Of a DNA stretch of 64,000 nt, positions 16,233-25,546 are shown one piece after another (the first letter of the stretch is position 1; each line of letters opens with the position of its first letter). The notes beneath the pieces are model-generated. The model ran no database searches. It saw only the letters and a list, made by a program, of their open reading frames with translations, and was not told the origin of the DNA. This DNA is from Streptomyces lavendulae subsp. lavendulae (GTDB taxonomy: Bacteria; Actinomycetota; Actinomycetes; Streptomycetales; Streptomycetaceae), in contig NZ_CP024985.1 in assembly GCF_002803845.1 (NCBI RefSeq), positions 6,025,501-6,089,500 on the forward strand. The letters run 5' to 3'. The position numbers and the translations under genes are program-made.

Positions 16233-19200
16233 GTGACCAAGACGCCGTTCACGCACCTGCACGTCCACACCCAGTACTCGCTGCTGGACGGTGCCGCGCG
16301 GCTGAAGGACATGTTCAACGCGTGCAACGAGATGGGCATGACGCACATCGCGATGTCCGACCACGGCAACCTCCACGGGGCGTACGACTTCTTCCACACC
16401 GCCCAGAAGGCCGGGGTCACCCCGATCATCGGCATCGAGGCGTACGTCGCACCCGAGTCCCGGCGCAACAAGCGGCGCATCCAGTGGGGCCAGCCCCACC
16501 AGAAGCGCGACGACGTGTCCGGTTCCGGTGGCTACACCCACAAGACGATCTGGGCGGCGAACGCCACCGGCCTGCACAACCTCTTCCGGCTGTCCTCCGA
16601 CGCCTACGCCGAGGGCTGGCTCACGAAGTGGCCCCGCATGGACAAGGAGACGATCTCCAAGTGGTCGGAGGGGCTGATCGCCTCCACCGGCTGCCCCTCG
16701 GGCGAGCTCCAGACGCGCCTTCGCCTCGGCCAGTTCGACGAGGCCCTGAAGTCGGCCTCCGAATACCAGGACATCTTCGGCAAGGACCGCTACTTCCTGG
16801 AGCTGATGGACCACGGCATCGAGATCGAGCGCCGGGTCCGCGACGGGCTCCTGGAGATCGGCAAGAAGCTCGGCATCCCGCCGCTGGTGACGAACGACTC
16901 CCACTACACCTACGCGAGCGAGGCCGGGGCCCACGACGCCCTGCTGTGCATCCAGACCGGCAAGAACCTCTCGGACCCCGACCGCTTCCGCTTCGACGGC
17001 TCCGGCTACTACCTGAAGTCGACCGACGAGATGTACGCCATCGACTCCTCGGACGCCTGGCAGGAGGGCTGCGCCAACACGAAGCTGGTCGCGGACCAGA
17101 TCGACACCGAGGGCATGTTCAAGTTCCGGAACCTGATGCCGAAGTTCGACATCCCGGAGGGCCACACCGAGGTCAGCTGGTTCCGCGAGGAGACCATGCG
17201 CGGCATGCACCGCCGCTACCCCGGGGGCATCCCGGACGACCGGATGAAGCAGGCCGAGTACGAGATGGACACGATCATCTCGATGGGCTTCCCCGGCTAC
17301 TTCCTCGTGGTCGCCGACTTCATCATGTGGGCCAAGAACCAGGGCATCGCGGTCGGCCCGGGCCGAGGCTCCGCGGCCGGCTCGATCGTCGCGTACGCCA
17401 TGGGCATCACCGACCTCGACCCGCTCACCCACGGCCTGATCTTCGAGCGCTTCCTGAACCCCGAGCGCGTCTCCATGCCCGACGTCGACATCGACTTCGA
17501 CGAGCGTCGGCGCGTCGAGGTGATCCGGTACGTGACGGAGAAGTACGGCCAGGACAAGGTCGCCATGATCGGCACCTACGGCACCATCAAGGCCAAGAAC
17601 GCGATCAAGGACTCGGCCCGCGTGCTGGGCTACCCGTACGCCATGGGCGACCGGCTCACCAAGGCCATGCCCGCCGACGTCCTCGGCAAGGGCATCCCGC
17701 TCTCCGGCATCCTCGACCCCTCGCACCCCCGCTACGGCGAGGCCGGCGAGATCCGCGGGATGTACGAGAACGAGCCGGACGTGAAGAAGGTCATCGACAC
17801 CGCGCGCGGTGTGGAGGGCCTGGTCCGCCAGATGGGCGTGCACGCCGCCGGCGTGATCATGTCCAGCGAGACGATCACCGACCACGTGCCCGTCTGGGTG
17901 CGGCACACCGACGGCGTCACCATCACCCAGTGGGACTACCCGAGCTGCGAATCGCTCGGCCTGCTGAAGATGGACTTCCTCGGCCTGCGCAACCTCACGA
18001 TCATGGACGACGCCGTCAAGATGGTGAAGGCCAACAAGGGGATCGACATCGACCTCCTGGCCCTCCCGCTCGACGACCCCAAGACCTTCGAGCTCCTCGG
18101 CCGCGGTGACACCCTCGGCGTCTTCCAGTTCGACGGCGGGCCCATGCGCTCCCTGCTGCGCCTGATGAAGCCCGACAACTTCGAGGACATCTCCGCCGTC
18201 TCGGCCCTGTACCGGCCGGGCCCGATGGGCATGAACTCGCACACGAACTACGCCCTGCGCAAGAACAAGCAGCAGGAGATCACCCCGATCCACCCGGACC
18301 TGGAGAAGCCCCTCGAAGAGGTGCTCGCGGTCACCTACGGCCTGATCGTCTACCAGGAGCAGGTGCAGAAGGCCGCCCAGATCATCGCCGGCTACTCGCT
18401 CGGCGAGGCCGACATCCTGCGCCGCGTGATGGGCAAGAAGAAGCCCGAGGAGCTGGCGAAGAACTTCACGATCTTCCAGGAGGGCGCCCGGAAGAACGGC
18501 TACACCGACCAGGCCATCCAGGCCCTGTGGGACGTCCTGGTGCCCTTCGCCGGCTACGCCTTCAACAAGGCCCACTCCGCCGCGTACGGCCTCGTCTCCT
18601 ACTGGACCGCCTACCTCAAGGCGAACTACCCGGCCGAGTACATGGCGGGGCTCCTCACCTCGGTCAAGGACGACAAGGACAAGTCCGCGATCTACCTGAA
18701 CGAGTGCCGGCGCATGGGCATCAAGGTGCTCCCGCCGAACGTCAACGAGTCCGAGCCGAACTTCGCCGCCCAGGGCGACGACGTGATCCTCTTCGGCCTC
18801 ACCGCGGTGCGCAACGTCGGCCAGAACGTCGTCGAGTCGATCATCAAGACCAGGAAGAGCAAGGGGAAGTACTCCACCTTCCCCGACTTCCTGGACAAGG
18901 TCGAGGCCGTCGTCTGCAACAAGCGCACCGTCGAGTCCCTGATCAAGGCCGGAGCCTTCGACGAGATGGGCCACACCCGCAAGGGTCTGGTCGCCCACCA
19001 CGAGTCGATGATCGACAACGTGGTCGCCGTCAAGCGCAAGGAGGCCGAGGGACAGTTCGACCTCTTCGGCGGAATGGGTGACGAGGGCGCGAGCGACGAG
19101 CCCGGCTTCGGCCTCGACGTGGAGTTCTCCGACGTGGAGTGGGAGAAGTCCTACCTGCTCGCCCAGGAGCGCGAGATGCTCGGCCTGTACGTCTCCGACC

Positions 19201-19775
19201 ACCCGCTCTTCGGCCTGGAGCACGTCCTCTCCGACAAGACCGACGCCGGGATCTCCCAGCTGACCGGCGGCGAGCACTCCGACGGCGCCGTCGTCACCAT
19301 CGGCGGCATCATCTCCGGCCTCCAGCGCAAGATGACCAAGCAGGGCAACGCCTGGGCCATCGCCACCGTCGAGGACCTCGCCGGATCCATCGAGTGCATG
19401 TTCTTCCCCGCGACCTACCAGCTCGTCTCCACCCAGCTGGTCGAGGACACCGTCGTCTTCGTCAAGGGCCGCCTCGACAAGCGCGAGGACGTCCCCCGGC
19501 TGGTCGCCATGGAGATGATGGTCCCCGACCTCTCCTCCGCCGGGACCAACGCCCCCGTCGTCCTCACCATCCCCACCGTCAAGGTCACCCCGCCGATGGT
19601 GACCCGTCTGGGCGAGATCCTGCGCCACCACAAGGGCAACACCGAGGTGCGGATCAAGCTCCAGGGACCGCGGACCACCACCGTGCTGCGCCTGGACCGG
19701 CACCGGGTCCAGCCCGACCCGGCGCTCTTCGGCGACCTCAAGGTGCTGCTCGGCCCCTCCTGCCTGGCCGGCTAG
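16233..19775 (+). CDS. dnaE: DNA polymerase III subunit alpha (DnaE1 type)
   Basis: Main replicative polymerase. 1180 residues, as expected for actinobacterial DnaE1. PHP domain at the N-terminus with HLHVHTQYSLLDG (8-20), keeping the metal-binding histidines that in mycobacterial DnaE1 give proofreading. The palm aspartates sit in MPDVDIDFDE (415-424; D417 and D419 match E. coli D401/D403). A PFNKAHSAAYG-like fingers motif (AFNKAHSAAYG, about 774) follows, then HhH and a C-terminal OB fold (about 1000-1110). GTG 16233 has a GGAGG ribosome site 8 bases upstream and begins just before the PHP motif. Confidence 0.98.
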   Translation: MTKTPFTHLHVHTQYSLLDGAARLKDMFNACNEMGMTHIAMSDHGNLHGAYDFFHTAQKAGVTPIIGIEAYVAPESRRNKRRIQWGQPHQKRDDVSGSGGYTHKTIWAANATGLHNLFRLSSDAYAEGWLTKWPRMDKETISKWSEGLIASTGCPSGELQTRLRLGQFDEALKSASEYQDIFGKDRYFLELMDHGIEIERRVRDGLLEIGKKLGIPPLVTNDSHYTYASEAGAHDALLCIQTGKNLSDPDRFRFDGSGYYLKSTDEMYAIDSSDAWQEGCANTKLVADQIDTEGMFKFRNLMPKFDIPEGHTEVSWFREETMRGMHRRYPGGIPDDRMKQAEYEMDTIISMGFPGYFLVVADFIMWAKNQGIAVGPGRGSAAGSIVAYAMGITDLDPLTHGLIFERFLNPERVSMPDVDIDFDERRRVEVIRYVTEKYGQDKVAMIGTYGTIKAKNAIKDSARVLGYPYAMGDRLTKAMPADVLGKGIPLSGILDPSHPRYGEAGEIRGMYENEPDVKKVIDTARGVEGLVRQMGVHAAGVIMSSETITDHVPVWVRHTDGVTITQWDYPSCESLGLLKMDFLGLRNLTIMDDAVKMVKANKGIDIDLLALPLDDPKTFELLGRGDTLGVFQFDGGPMRSLLRLMKPDNFEDISAVSALYRPGPMGMNSHTNYALRKNKQQEITPIHPDLEKPLEEVLAVTYGLIVYQEQVQKAAQIIAGYSLGEADILRRVMGKKKPEELAKNFTIFQEGARKNGYTDQAIQALWDVLVPFAGYAFNKAHSAAYGLVSYWTAYLKANYPAEYMAGLLTSVKDDKDKSAIYLNECRRMGIKVLPPNVNESEPNFAAQGDDVILFGLTAVRNVGQNVVESIIKTRKSKGKYSTFPDFLDKVEAVVCNKRTVESLIKAGAFDEMGHTRKGLVAHHESMIDNVVAVKRKEAEGQFDLFGGMGDEGASDEPGFGLDVEFSDVEWEKSYLLAQEREMLGLYVSDHPLFGLEHVLSDKTDAGISQLTGGEHSDGAVVTIGGIISGLQRKMTKQGNAWAIATVEDLAGSIECMFFPATYQLVSTQLVEDTVVFVKGRLDKREDVPRLVAMEMMVPDLSSAGTNAPVVLTIPTVKVTPPMVTRLGEILRHHKGNTEVRIKLQGPRTTTVLRLDRHRVQPDPALFGDLKVLLGPSCLAG

Positions 19776-19822
19776 CCCCGAGGGGCCCGCGGCCGTACGC
19801 GCGGACCCCCACCCATGCGCGA

Positions 19823-19859
19823 GCGAGGGCGCGCCCGGACATTCCGGGCGCGCCCTCGC
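19823..19859. terminator. Bidirectional terminator after dnaE
   Basis: Perfect 16-bp stem GCGAGGGCGCGCCCGG with a 5-base loop ACATT, between the convergent dnaE and the 55-aa gene. Confidence 0.87.
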
Positions 19860-19878
19860 GCGTACCTGGGCGGCCGCG

Positions 19879-20046
19879 TCAGTTGTGGCCGAAGCGCTTC
19901 TGCTTGCCCTTGTGGGCCATGTCCAGCGGGCTCGGCGACTGGGAGGAGCGCTCGTCAGGCGCGGACTCCATCGACGCCTTCGACGGATCCTGCGCCGAGC
20001 GGGGCTGCTGCTTGGCCGGCTGCTTCTGGTTCTTGTTCTTGGCCAT
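19879..20046 (-). CDS. Small basic hydrophilic protein, 55 aa
   Basis: Short gene with all signs of being real: ATG 20046 preceded by GGAGGC at 7 bases, strong G/C third positions, and a bidirectional terminator after the stop. The product begins MAKNKNQKQPAK, is rich in Lys, Gln and Ser, has no cysteine and ends MAHKGKQKRFGHN. It has no hydrophobic segment and is probably disordered or nucleic-acid binding. I do not recognise a characterised family. It is divergent from the NYN-domain gene, with a 231-base gap that must hold both promoters. Confidence 0.8.
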   Translation of the reverse strand: MAKNKNQKQPAKQQPRSAQDPSKASMESAPDERSSQSPSPLDMAHKGKQKRFGHN

Positions 20047-20277
20047 GGGATGCCTCCGTGGGGGGTGTAGGGGCCAGGGCCGCCTTCACACTCACACACC
20101 CCCACAAACCACGCATTTTGGATCATTACTGCGCGTAGTGGAGCCCCTCTTCCGGCCCGCCGGGAGATCCGCCACGCCGATGATCGAGTTCCGGCCGTCA
20201 ACACCCTTGCGGTCGGGCAGACTCGGGGAAAACCTAACGAGGACCCCCTGGGAACCCCACGGAAGAGGGTGGAACGC

Positions 20278-21588
20278 GTGGACCGATGCGTCGTCCTGGT
20301 GGACGCCGGATACCTGCTCGGCGCCGCCGCGAGCCTCCTCGCCGGAGAGCCCTCCCGCTCCCGCATCACCGTCGACCACACCGCCCTCATCCAGGGCCTG
20401 CGCGAGCGGGCCGAGGCCGACACCGAGCAGCCCCTCCTGCGGATCTACTGGTTCGACGGAGCCCCCGACCGGGTGCCGCAGCCCGAACACCGCCGGCTGC
20501 GCGTCATGCCCCGGGTCACCGTCCGCCTCGGCGCCCTGACCCGCAGCGACGGCCGCTGGGCGCAGAAGGGCGTGGACGCCGCCATGCACGCCGAACTCAC
20601 CGAACTCGCCCGCAACCGGGCCTGCTCCGACGTGGTCCTGGTGACCGGCGACGGCGACCTGCTCCCCGGGCTGATGTCCGCCAAGGAACACGGGGTCGCC
20701 GTCCACCTGTGGGCCGTGCAGGCCGCCGACGGGGACTACAACCAGTCCGAGGACCTCGTCGCCGAAGCCGACGAACGCCGCGTCCTGGACCGGGCCTGGA
20801 TCACCCGGGCCGTCCGCGCCCGCGACCTGGCCGGGCTCTGCCCCCCGCCGCCCGCCCCGCGCCCCGAGATCGCCGCGATCCTCTCCGCGCCCCTGCCCGA
20901 GGCGGCCCTCGCCGAAGCCGCCCGCAACGGCAACGGCGCAGCCCCGGACACCGCCGACCGCGAAGCCCCCGGCAGCCACCCGAACGGAGCACCCGTACCG
21001 GCGCCCGCCACCGAAGGCGCCAAGCCGGTCCCCACCCCCAAGGACCTCGCCTCGCTGCGCGCCCCCGGTCCGGCCCCGGCCGACCGGCAGGACCGCCCCG
21101 CCCCGGCCCCCGCCGGCAGCGCCCTGCGCTGGTCCTCCGACCGGGGCTGGATCGACCGGGCCGGACCCCTCGGCGAACCGGCGGAGACCGCCTCGCTGCC
21201 CACCCTCGCCCAGCTCACCAGCGCCGAACAGCGCTGGGCGGACCGCGAGGAGGACATCACCACCGTCGGCGGCGACCCGTTCGAGGTCGGCCAGGTGTTC
21301 GCCCGCCGCTGGATGGAACGGCTCCCGGAGACCGTCCACCTGCAGAAACTGGCCACCATGTACCCGCGCGTCCCGCACCGGATCGACGGGGAGCTGCTCC
21401 GCTACGCCGCCCGCTTCGGACTCCTCGCGCACAAGGACGACCAGATCGACGAACACGACCGCTACGCCATCCGCGCCGGGTTCTGGCGCGAGATCGACGT
21501 CCGCGCGGCGGCCGAGCACGTCAGCGCCGCACCGGGCCCGGCGGGCGCCCCGGTGCCCTCCGGGCCGTCGACCCCGGCGGCCGAGTAG
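20278..21588 (+). CDS. NYN-domain (PIN-like) nuclease family protein
   Basis: Putative RNA endonuclease. 436 residues. NYN domain in the first 180: VDAGYLL (near 8-14), KGVDAAMHAEL (near 98-108) and VTGDGDLLPG (near 120-129) supply the acidic metal-site residues. A Pro/Ala-rich linker (about 185-290) leads to a C-terminal segment (about 330-415) with PETVHLQKLATMYPRVPHR, which could be a small winged-helix. GTG 20278 is preferred to GTG 20269 because GGAAGAGG lies 9 bases before it. Substrate unknown. Confidence 0.85.
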   Translation: MDRCVVLVDAGYLLGAAASLLAGEPSRSRITVDHTALIQGLRERAEADTEQPLLRIYWFDGAPDRVPQPEHRRLRVMPRVTVRLGALTRSDGRWAQKGVDAAMHAELTELARNRACSDVVLVTGDGDLLPGLMSAKEHGVAVHLWAVQAADGDYNQSEDLVAEADERRVLDRAWITRAVRARDLAGLCPPPPAPRPEIAAILSAPLPEAALAEAARNGNGAAPDTADREAPGSHPNGAPVPAPATEGAKPVPTPKDLASLRAPGPAPADRQDRPAPAPAGSALRWSSDRGWIDRAGPLGEPAETASLPTLAQLTSAEQRWADREEDITTVGGDPFEVGQVFARRWMERLPETVHLQKLATMYPRVPHRIDGELLRYAARFGLLAHKDDQIDEHDRYAIRAGFWREIDVRAAAEHVSAAPGPAGAPVPSGPSTPAAE

Positions 21589-21616
21589 GGGCGGAAGCCG
21601 CGTAGGCTGCTCCCTC

Positions 21617-22654
21617 GTGAGTACGGGCACAGCACAGGCAGGGCACCCCACGGCAGCGGCCGCCGGAGCGGCTTCCGACGTGGTCTGCGCGGTGCGTGAC
21701 CTGGTCAAGACGTACCCGGCGGTACGCGGCCGGCGCGGGGCCCCCGCCCTGCCCGAGACCCGGGCCAACGACGGCATCTCCCTGGAGGTCCGGCGCGGCG
21801 AGGTCTTCGGCCTGCTCGGCCCCAACGGCGCCGGCAAGTCCACCCTGGTCCGCCAGCTGACCGGGCTGATGCGGCCCGACGAGGGCACCGTCACCCTGCT
21901 CGGCCACGACCTCGTGCGCCACCCCGAGCGCGCCGCCCGCCTCCTCGCCTACCTCGGGCAGGAGTCCACCGCCCTCGACGAGCTCACCGTCGCCCTCGCC
22001 GCCGAGACCACCGGCCGGCTCCGCGGACTCGGCGCGCGCGAAGCGCGGACCGCGCGGGACGAGGTGCTGGAGGAACTGGGGCTGACCGCGATCGCCGGAC
22101 GCCCCCTGAAGAAGCTCTCCGGCGGCCAGCGCCGCCTCGCCTGCTTCGCCTCGGCCCTGGTCGGCGAACGGCCCGTGCTCGTCCTCGACGAGCCCACCAC
22201 CGGCATGGACCCCGTCGCCCGGCGGGCCGTGTGGGCCGCCGTGGACCGGCGCCGCGAGCGCCACGGCGCCACCGTCCTGCTGGTCACCCACAACGTCATC
22301 GAGGCCGAGACCGTCCTCGACCGGGTCGCCGTCATCGACCAGGGCAAGGTCATCGCCTGCGACACCCCCGCCGGGCTCAAGGCCCGCGTCTCCGACGAGG
22401 TCCGCCTGGAACTGGTGTGGCGCACCGCCCCGCCGCTGGAGGTCCCCGCGGTCGCGGAGCTCGCCCCGCGGGCGGCCGAGTCCGGGCGGCGCTGGGTGCT
22501 GCGGCTGGGCCAGGACGAGGCCCGCGCCGCCGTGGCCGCCGTCACCGGCGGCCCGGCCTTCGCCGCCCTCGACGATTTCACGTTGGCCACGCCGAGCCTG
22601 GAGGACGTCTACCTCGCGCTGGGTGGACGGATGAAGGGTCTGGTCAAGTCGTGA
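21617..22654 (+). CDS. ABC transporter ATP-binding protein (exporter type)
   Basis: Energises the membrane protein encoded next. 345 residues: Walker A GPNGAGKS (68-75), signature LSGGQ (167-171), Walker B VLVLDE (187-192) and the switch histidine in VTHNV. The N-terminal 20 residues are Ala-rich and the C-terminal 80 form an extra domain, as in DrrA/Nod-type exporters. Its stop overlaps the GTG of the permease as GTGA, so the two subunits are made together. The exported substrate cannot be told from sequence. Confidence 0.94.
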   Translation: MSTGTAQAGHPTAAAAGAASDVVCAVRDLVKTYPAVRGRRGAPALPETRANDGISLEVRRGEVFGLLGPNGAGKSTLVRQLTGLMRPDEGTVTLLGHDLVRHPERAARLLAYLGQESTALDELTVALAAETTGRLRGLGAREARTARDEVLEELGLTAIAGRPLKKLSGGQRRLACFASALVGERPVLVLDEPTTGMDPVARRAVWAAVDRRRERHGATVLLVTHNVIEAETVLDRVAVIDQGKVIACDTPAGLKARVSDEVRLELVWRTAPPLEVPAVAELAPRAAESGRRWVLRLGQDEARAAVAAVTGGPAFAALDDFTLATPSLEDVYLALGGRMKGLVKS

Positions 22655-23436
22655 CCGACGTCGCTGCCGCGGTGCCCGGGGTGCTCGCACCCCGCGCCCG
22701 CTTCTTCCCCGCGCTCGCCGCCGTCTACCGGGCCCAGCTGTCCCGGGCGCGCGTGGCGCGGATCCCGCTGCTGTTCGTGGCCACCTTCCAGTCCGTCGGG
22801 ATCATGATCCTGATGCGGGGCGTGGTCGACGGGGGCGGCGGCTCCGAGGCGCGGGCCGTCGTCGCGGGTTCCTCCGTGCTGGTGGTCGCCTTCGTCGCGC
22901 TGAACCTGCTCGCGCAGTACTTCGGGCAGCTCCGGGCCAGCGGCGGGCTGGACCACTACGCCACCCTGCCGGTGCCGCCCGCCTCGGTGGTGCTGGGCGC
23001 GGCCGCCGCGTACGCCTCCTTCACCCTGCCGGGGACCCTGGTCACGGCCGTCTTCGGCTGCGTGCTGTTCGGGCTGCCGATGGGCGGGCTGTGGATCCTG
23101 GCGGCCGTGGTGCCGCTCGCCGGGGCCGCCCTCGCCGGGCTCGGCGCCGCGCTGGGGCTGCTCGCCCCGCGCCAGGAGCTGGCCACGCTGGCCGGGCAGC
23201 TGGGCATGTCGGCGGCGCTGCTGCTGGGGGTGCTGCCGCCGGAGCGGATGCCGGACGTGATCGTGTGGGCGCGGGACCTCCTGCCGTCCACCTACGGGGT
23301 GCAGGCCTTCGCGGAGACCTTCGCCCCGCACCCGCACTGGTCCGCCGTCGTCCTGGACCTCGGGGTGTGCGGGGCCGTCGGGGTGCTGTCCCTGGCCGTC
23401 GCCACCTGGGCCTACCGGCGGGCGGCGGTCCGCTGA
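22651..23436 (+). CDS. ABC-2 type transporter permease
   Basis: Membrane half of the exporter. 261 residues with six hydrophobic segments and the ABC-2 arrangement: a short amphipathic N-terminus (FFPALAAVYRAQLSRARVARIP), then TM1 about 40-60 and a conserved LPSTYGVQAFAETF stretch before the last membrane helix. GTG 22651 overlaps the ATPase stop. The likely form is a homodimer of permeases with two ATPases. Confidence 0.92.
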   Translation: MTDVAAAVPGVLAPRARFFPALAAVYRAQLSRARVARIPLLFVATFQSVGIMILMRGVVDGGGGSEARAVVAGSSVLVVAFVALNLLAQYFGQLRASGGLDHYATLPVPPASVVLGAAAAYASFTLPGTLVTAVFGCVLFGLPMGGLWILAAVVPLAGAALAGLGAALGLLAPRQELATLAGQLGMSAALLLGVLPPERMPDVIVWARDLLPSTYGVQAFAETFAPHPHWSAVVLDLGVCGAVGVLSLAVATWAYRRAAVR

Positions 23437-23470
23437 CGCCGCCGCCGGGCGTACCTGGCACGATGTGGGG

Positions 23471-24115
23471 GTGACCGAAGCCGTGACCCCGCCGTCATCC
23501 CCCTCCGACCTCCCCGAGCTCCCGAAGCCGGAGGCCGCCGTCACCCCGGCGGACATCCGTGACGGGGCCGCCGTCGCCCTGGTGGTGGGCGTGGCCGGGG
23601 TGCTCCTCGGGCTGCTGTGGATGTGGCTCGCGCCGCGCGTCCAGTACGTCTCCAACGGCGAGAACGTCTTCCTGCGCGACACCGAGAGCGAGGCGCGGAT
23701 CGGGGCCGACGGGACGTTCTTCCTGCTGGCGCTGGGGTTCGGGGTGCTGAGCGGGCTCGGCGTGTTCCTGTGGCGGCGGCGCGGGGGCGTACCCCTGGTG
23801 ATCGGCCTGGCCCTCGGGGCGTGCTTCGCCGCGCTGGTGGGGTGGCGGCTGGGGCTGTGGCTCGGACCGGGCTCCGACGTGGCGGCGTCAGCCGCGAAGG
23901 CGGGCAAGGGGGTGCCGTTCGACGCGCCGCTGCAGTTGCTGGCGCACGGGGCGCTGCTGGTGTGGCCGATGACGGCCGTCGCCGTCCACCTCGGGCTGAC
24001 CGCCGTCTGGGGTCCGCGGGACCCGTCGCCGTCCGCCGAGTGGTACGGGGCCTACCCGCCGCCCCACGTCCACGCCGACCCGACCCCGTCGGAACCCCCG
24101 CGCGCCACGTCCTGA
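23471..24115 (+). CDS. DUF2567 family membrane protein
   Basis: 214 residues, four membrane segments (about 35-52, 80-100, 107-125, 155-175), a long loop between TM1 and TM2 with LAPRVQYVSNGENVFLRDTESEARIG, and a Pro-rich cytoplasmic tail. This pattern is DUF2567, a family restricted to actinobacteria with no known role. An in-frame GTG two codons upstream (23465) is an alternative start. The 34-base gap after the permease allows co-transcription with the exporter. Confidence 0.83.
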   Translation: MTEAVTPPSSPSDLPELPKPEAAVTPADIRDGAAVALVVGVAGVLLGLLWMWLAPRVQYVSNGENVFLRDTESEARIGADGTFFLLALGFGVLSGLGVFLWRRRGGVPLVIGLALGACFAALVGWRLGLWLGPGSDVAASAAKAGKGVPFDAPLQLLAHGALLVWPMTAVAVHLGLTAVWGPRDPSPSAEWYGAYPPPHVHADPTPSEPPRATS

Positions 24116-24123
24116 CCCCGTCC

Positions 24124-24225
24124 GGGTGCGGGTCCGCTGCCGGGGGCCGGCTTCCCCGGGACCCCCGCGCCTCGGACGCCGGCGATTGAGGCGCGGGCGC
24201 GGAGCGCCGTGCAGTGGGCCGCACC
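24124..24225. repeat. Intergenic palindromic repeat, copy 2
   Basis: Matches the element at 2113-2230 over nearly its whole length, with an internal deletion of about 16 bases that shortens the palindrome to CGCGCCTC ... GAGGCGCG. It lies between convergent DUF2567 and YbaK-type genes, so it may act as a terminator. The rest of 24116-24269 holds nothing I can identify. Confidence 0.75.
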
Positions 24226-24269
24226 GGCACGGACGGCGGCTCCACCGATCCTGTGATCAGCCGGGCAGG

Positions 24270-24767
24270 CTAAGGGCGGGCGACGGGGGCCACCGTGGCC
24301 CCCGTGAGGGTGGTCAGGGTGGCGGGGGAGAGTTCGACCTCCAGGCCCCGGCGGCCCGCCGACACGCAGATCGTGGGGTGCGCGGACGCGGAGGCGTCCA
24401 GCACCGTCCGCAGCCGCTTGCGCTGCCCCAGCGGGGAGATGCCGCCCCGGACGTAGCCCGTGGTGCGTTCCGCCAGCGCGGGGTCGGCCATCGCCGCCCG
24501 CTTCCCGCCCACCGCGCCCGCCAGGGCCTTCAGGTCCAGTGAGCCCGAGACCGGGACCACCGCCACCGTGAGGACCCCGTCGACGTCCGCGACGAGCGTC
24601 TTGAAGACCCGGTCCGGGGAGACGCCCATGGCCTCGGCGGCCTCCTCCCCGTAGGAGGGGTGGGCCGGGTCGTGCTCGTAGGCGTGCGTGGTGAACTCCG
24701 CCCCGGCCGCCGTCAGGGCGACGATCGCCGGAGTGCCCGCCGTCTGCTGCTTCTGCTTCTTCGCCAT
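24270..24767 (-). CDS. ybaK: YbaK/EbsC-type aminoacyl-tRNA deacylase
   Basis: Hydrolyses mischarged tRNA; the YbaK group acts on Cys-tRNA(Pro). 165 residues, the family length. Seen: a basic Gln/Lys-rich start, RVFKTLVADVDG with the catalytic-site lysine (about 53-65), and GYVRGGISPLGQRKRL in the second half, which is the YbaK-type GGxSPxG motif. The gene starts 4 bases after the stop of the LON-domain gene, so the two form an operon. Confidence 0.92.
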   Translation of the reverse strand: MAKKQKQQTAGTPAIVALTAAGAEFTTHAYEHDPAHPSYGEEAAEAMGVSPDRVFKTLVADVDGVLTVAVVPVSGSLDLKALAGAVGGKRAAMADPALAERTTGYVRGGISPLGQRKRLRTVLDASASAHPTICVSAGRRGLEVELSPATLTTLTGATVAPVARP

Positions 24768-24771
24768 GCCT

Positions 24772-25512
24772 TCAGTTCGGGCTCGTCGGGGTGCGGGTCA
24801 GGTCCACCGCGGGAAGGGACGGCAGGTGCCGGATCACCGCGGTCTCGGCGCGCAGCAGCTTCAGCTCCTCCGCCAGCCGCGTCGCGGTGTCCGGAGCCTG
24901 CAGCAGACGCTGCTTGGCCGGGATGTCCAGTACGGCCGCGGCCGCCACCAGGTAGGACACCACCGAGGGCTCGTCCGGCAGGTCCGGCGTCGAGGCCAGG
25001 GTCCGCTCCCGGGCCCCGGCCAGGCGCTTCTGGTAGCTGCGGAAGGCCCGCAGGACCCCCTCCGAGAGGGCGCCCGCACCGTCGCCCGCGTCCTCCGCGA
25101 GCTCCTCCAGCTCGGCGACCAGGAACGGCCCCGACGCGTCGACCGACAGCAGCCGCACCCGCGTGGTGCCGGTGGCCAGCACCTCGAACGTGCCGTCCTC
25201 CCGCTCCCGGATCGTCGCCGCGTCCGCGATGCAGCCCACCCGGTGGAACGCCTGGATCGGGTCCGCGCCGAAGCCCGCCGCCGGACCCCGCGCGGGCAGC
25301 GCCGTCGGGTCGGGCAGACCGGGCGCGGTGGGGGCCACCTCCCGGCCGTCGCGGATCGCGACGACGGCGAACCGGCGCGGCTCGTCCTCCCCGGTCTTCA
25401 GCAGCTCGCGCATCATGGCGCGATACCGCTCCTCGAACACGTTGAGCGGCAGCACGAGGCCCGGGAACAGAACCTGGTTCAGCGGGAAGAGGGGCAGGCG
25501 AACGGTGGTCAC
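24772..25512 (-). CDS. LON substrate-binding domain protein
   Basis: 246 residues. Begins with the family motif LPLFPLNQVLFPG ... LNVFEERYRAMM, the N-terminal substrate-recognition domain of Lon, but there is no AAA or protease domain, so it is a stand-alone LON (PUA-like) protein. Role not established; such proteins are thought to bind peptides or nucleic acids. GTG 25512 starts directly at the domain. First gene of an operon with the YbaK-type deacylase. Confidence 0.9.
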   Translation of the reverse strand: MTTVRLPLFPLNQVLFPGLVLPLNVFEERYRAMMRELLKTGEDEPRRFAVVAIRDGREVAPTAPGLPDPTALPARGPAAGFGADPIQAFHRVGCIADAATIREREDGTFEVLATGTTRVRLLSVDASGPFLVAELEELAEDAGDGAGALSEGVLRAFRSYQKRLAGARERTLASTPDLPDEPSVVSYLVAAAAVLDIPAKQRLLQAPDTATRLAEELKLLRAETAVIRHLPSLPAVDLTRTPTSPN

Positions 25513-25546
25513 GAGGCACAGGGTAGTGGCCGCACGCCCCGGGCCG

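Noticed and set aside
16173..20423. A 1416-codon open frame antisense to dnaE
   Set aside because: It runs opposite a clear DnaE with all catalytic motifs; its composition (Val/Leu/Asp/Gly/His-rich) is the usual mirror of high-G+C third positions. It has no domain I recognise.
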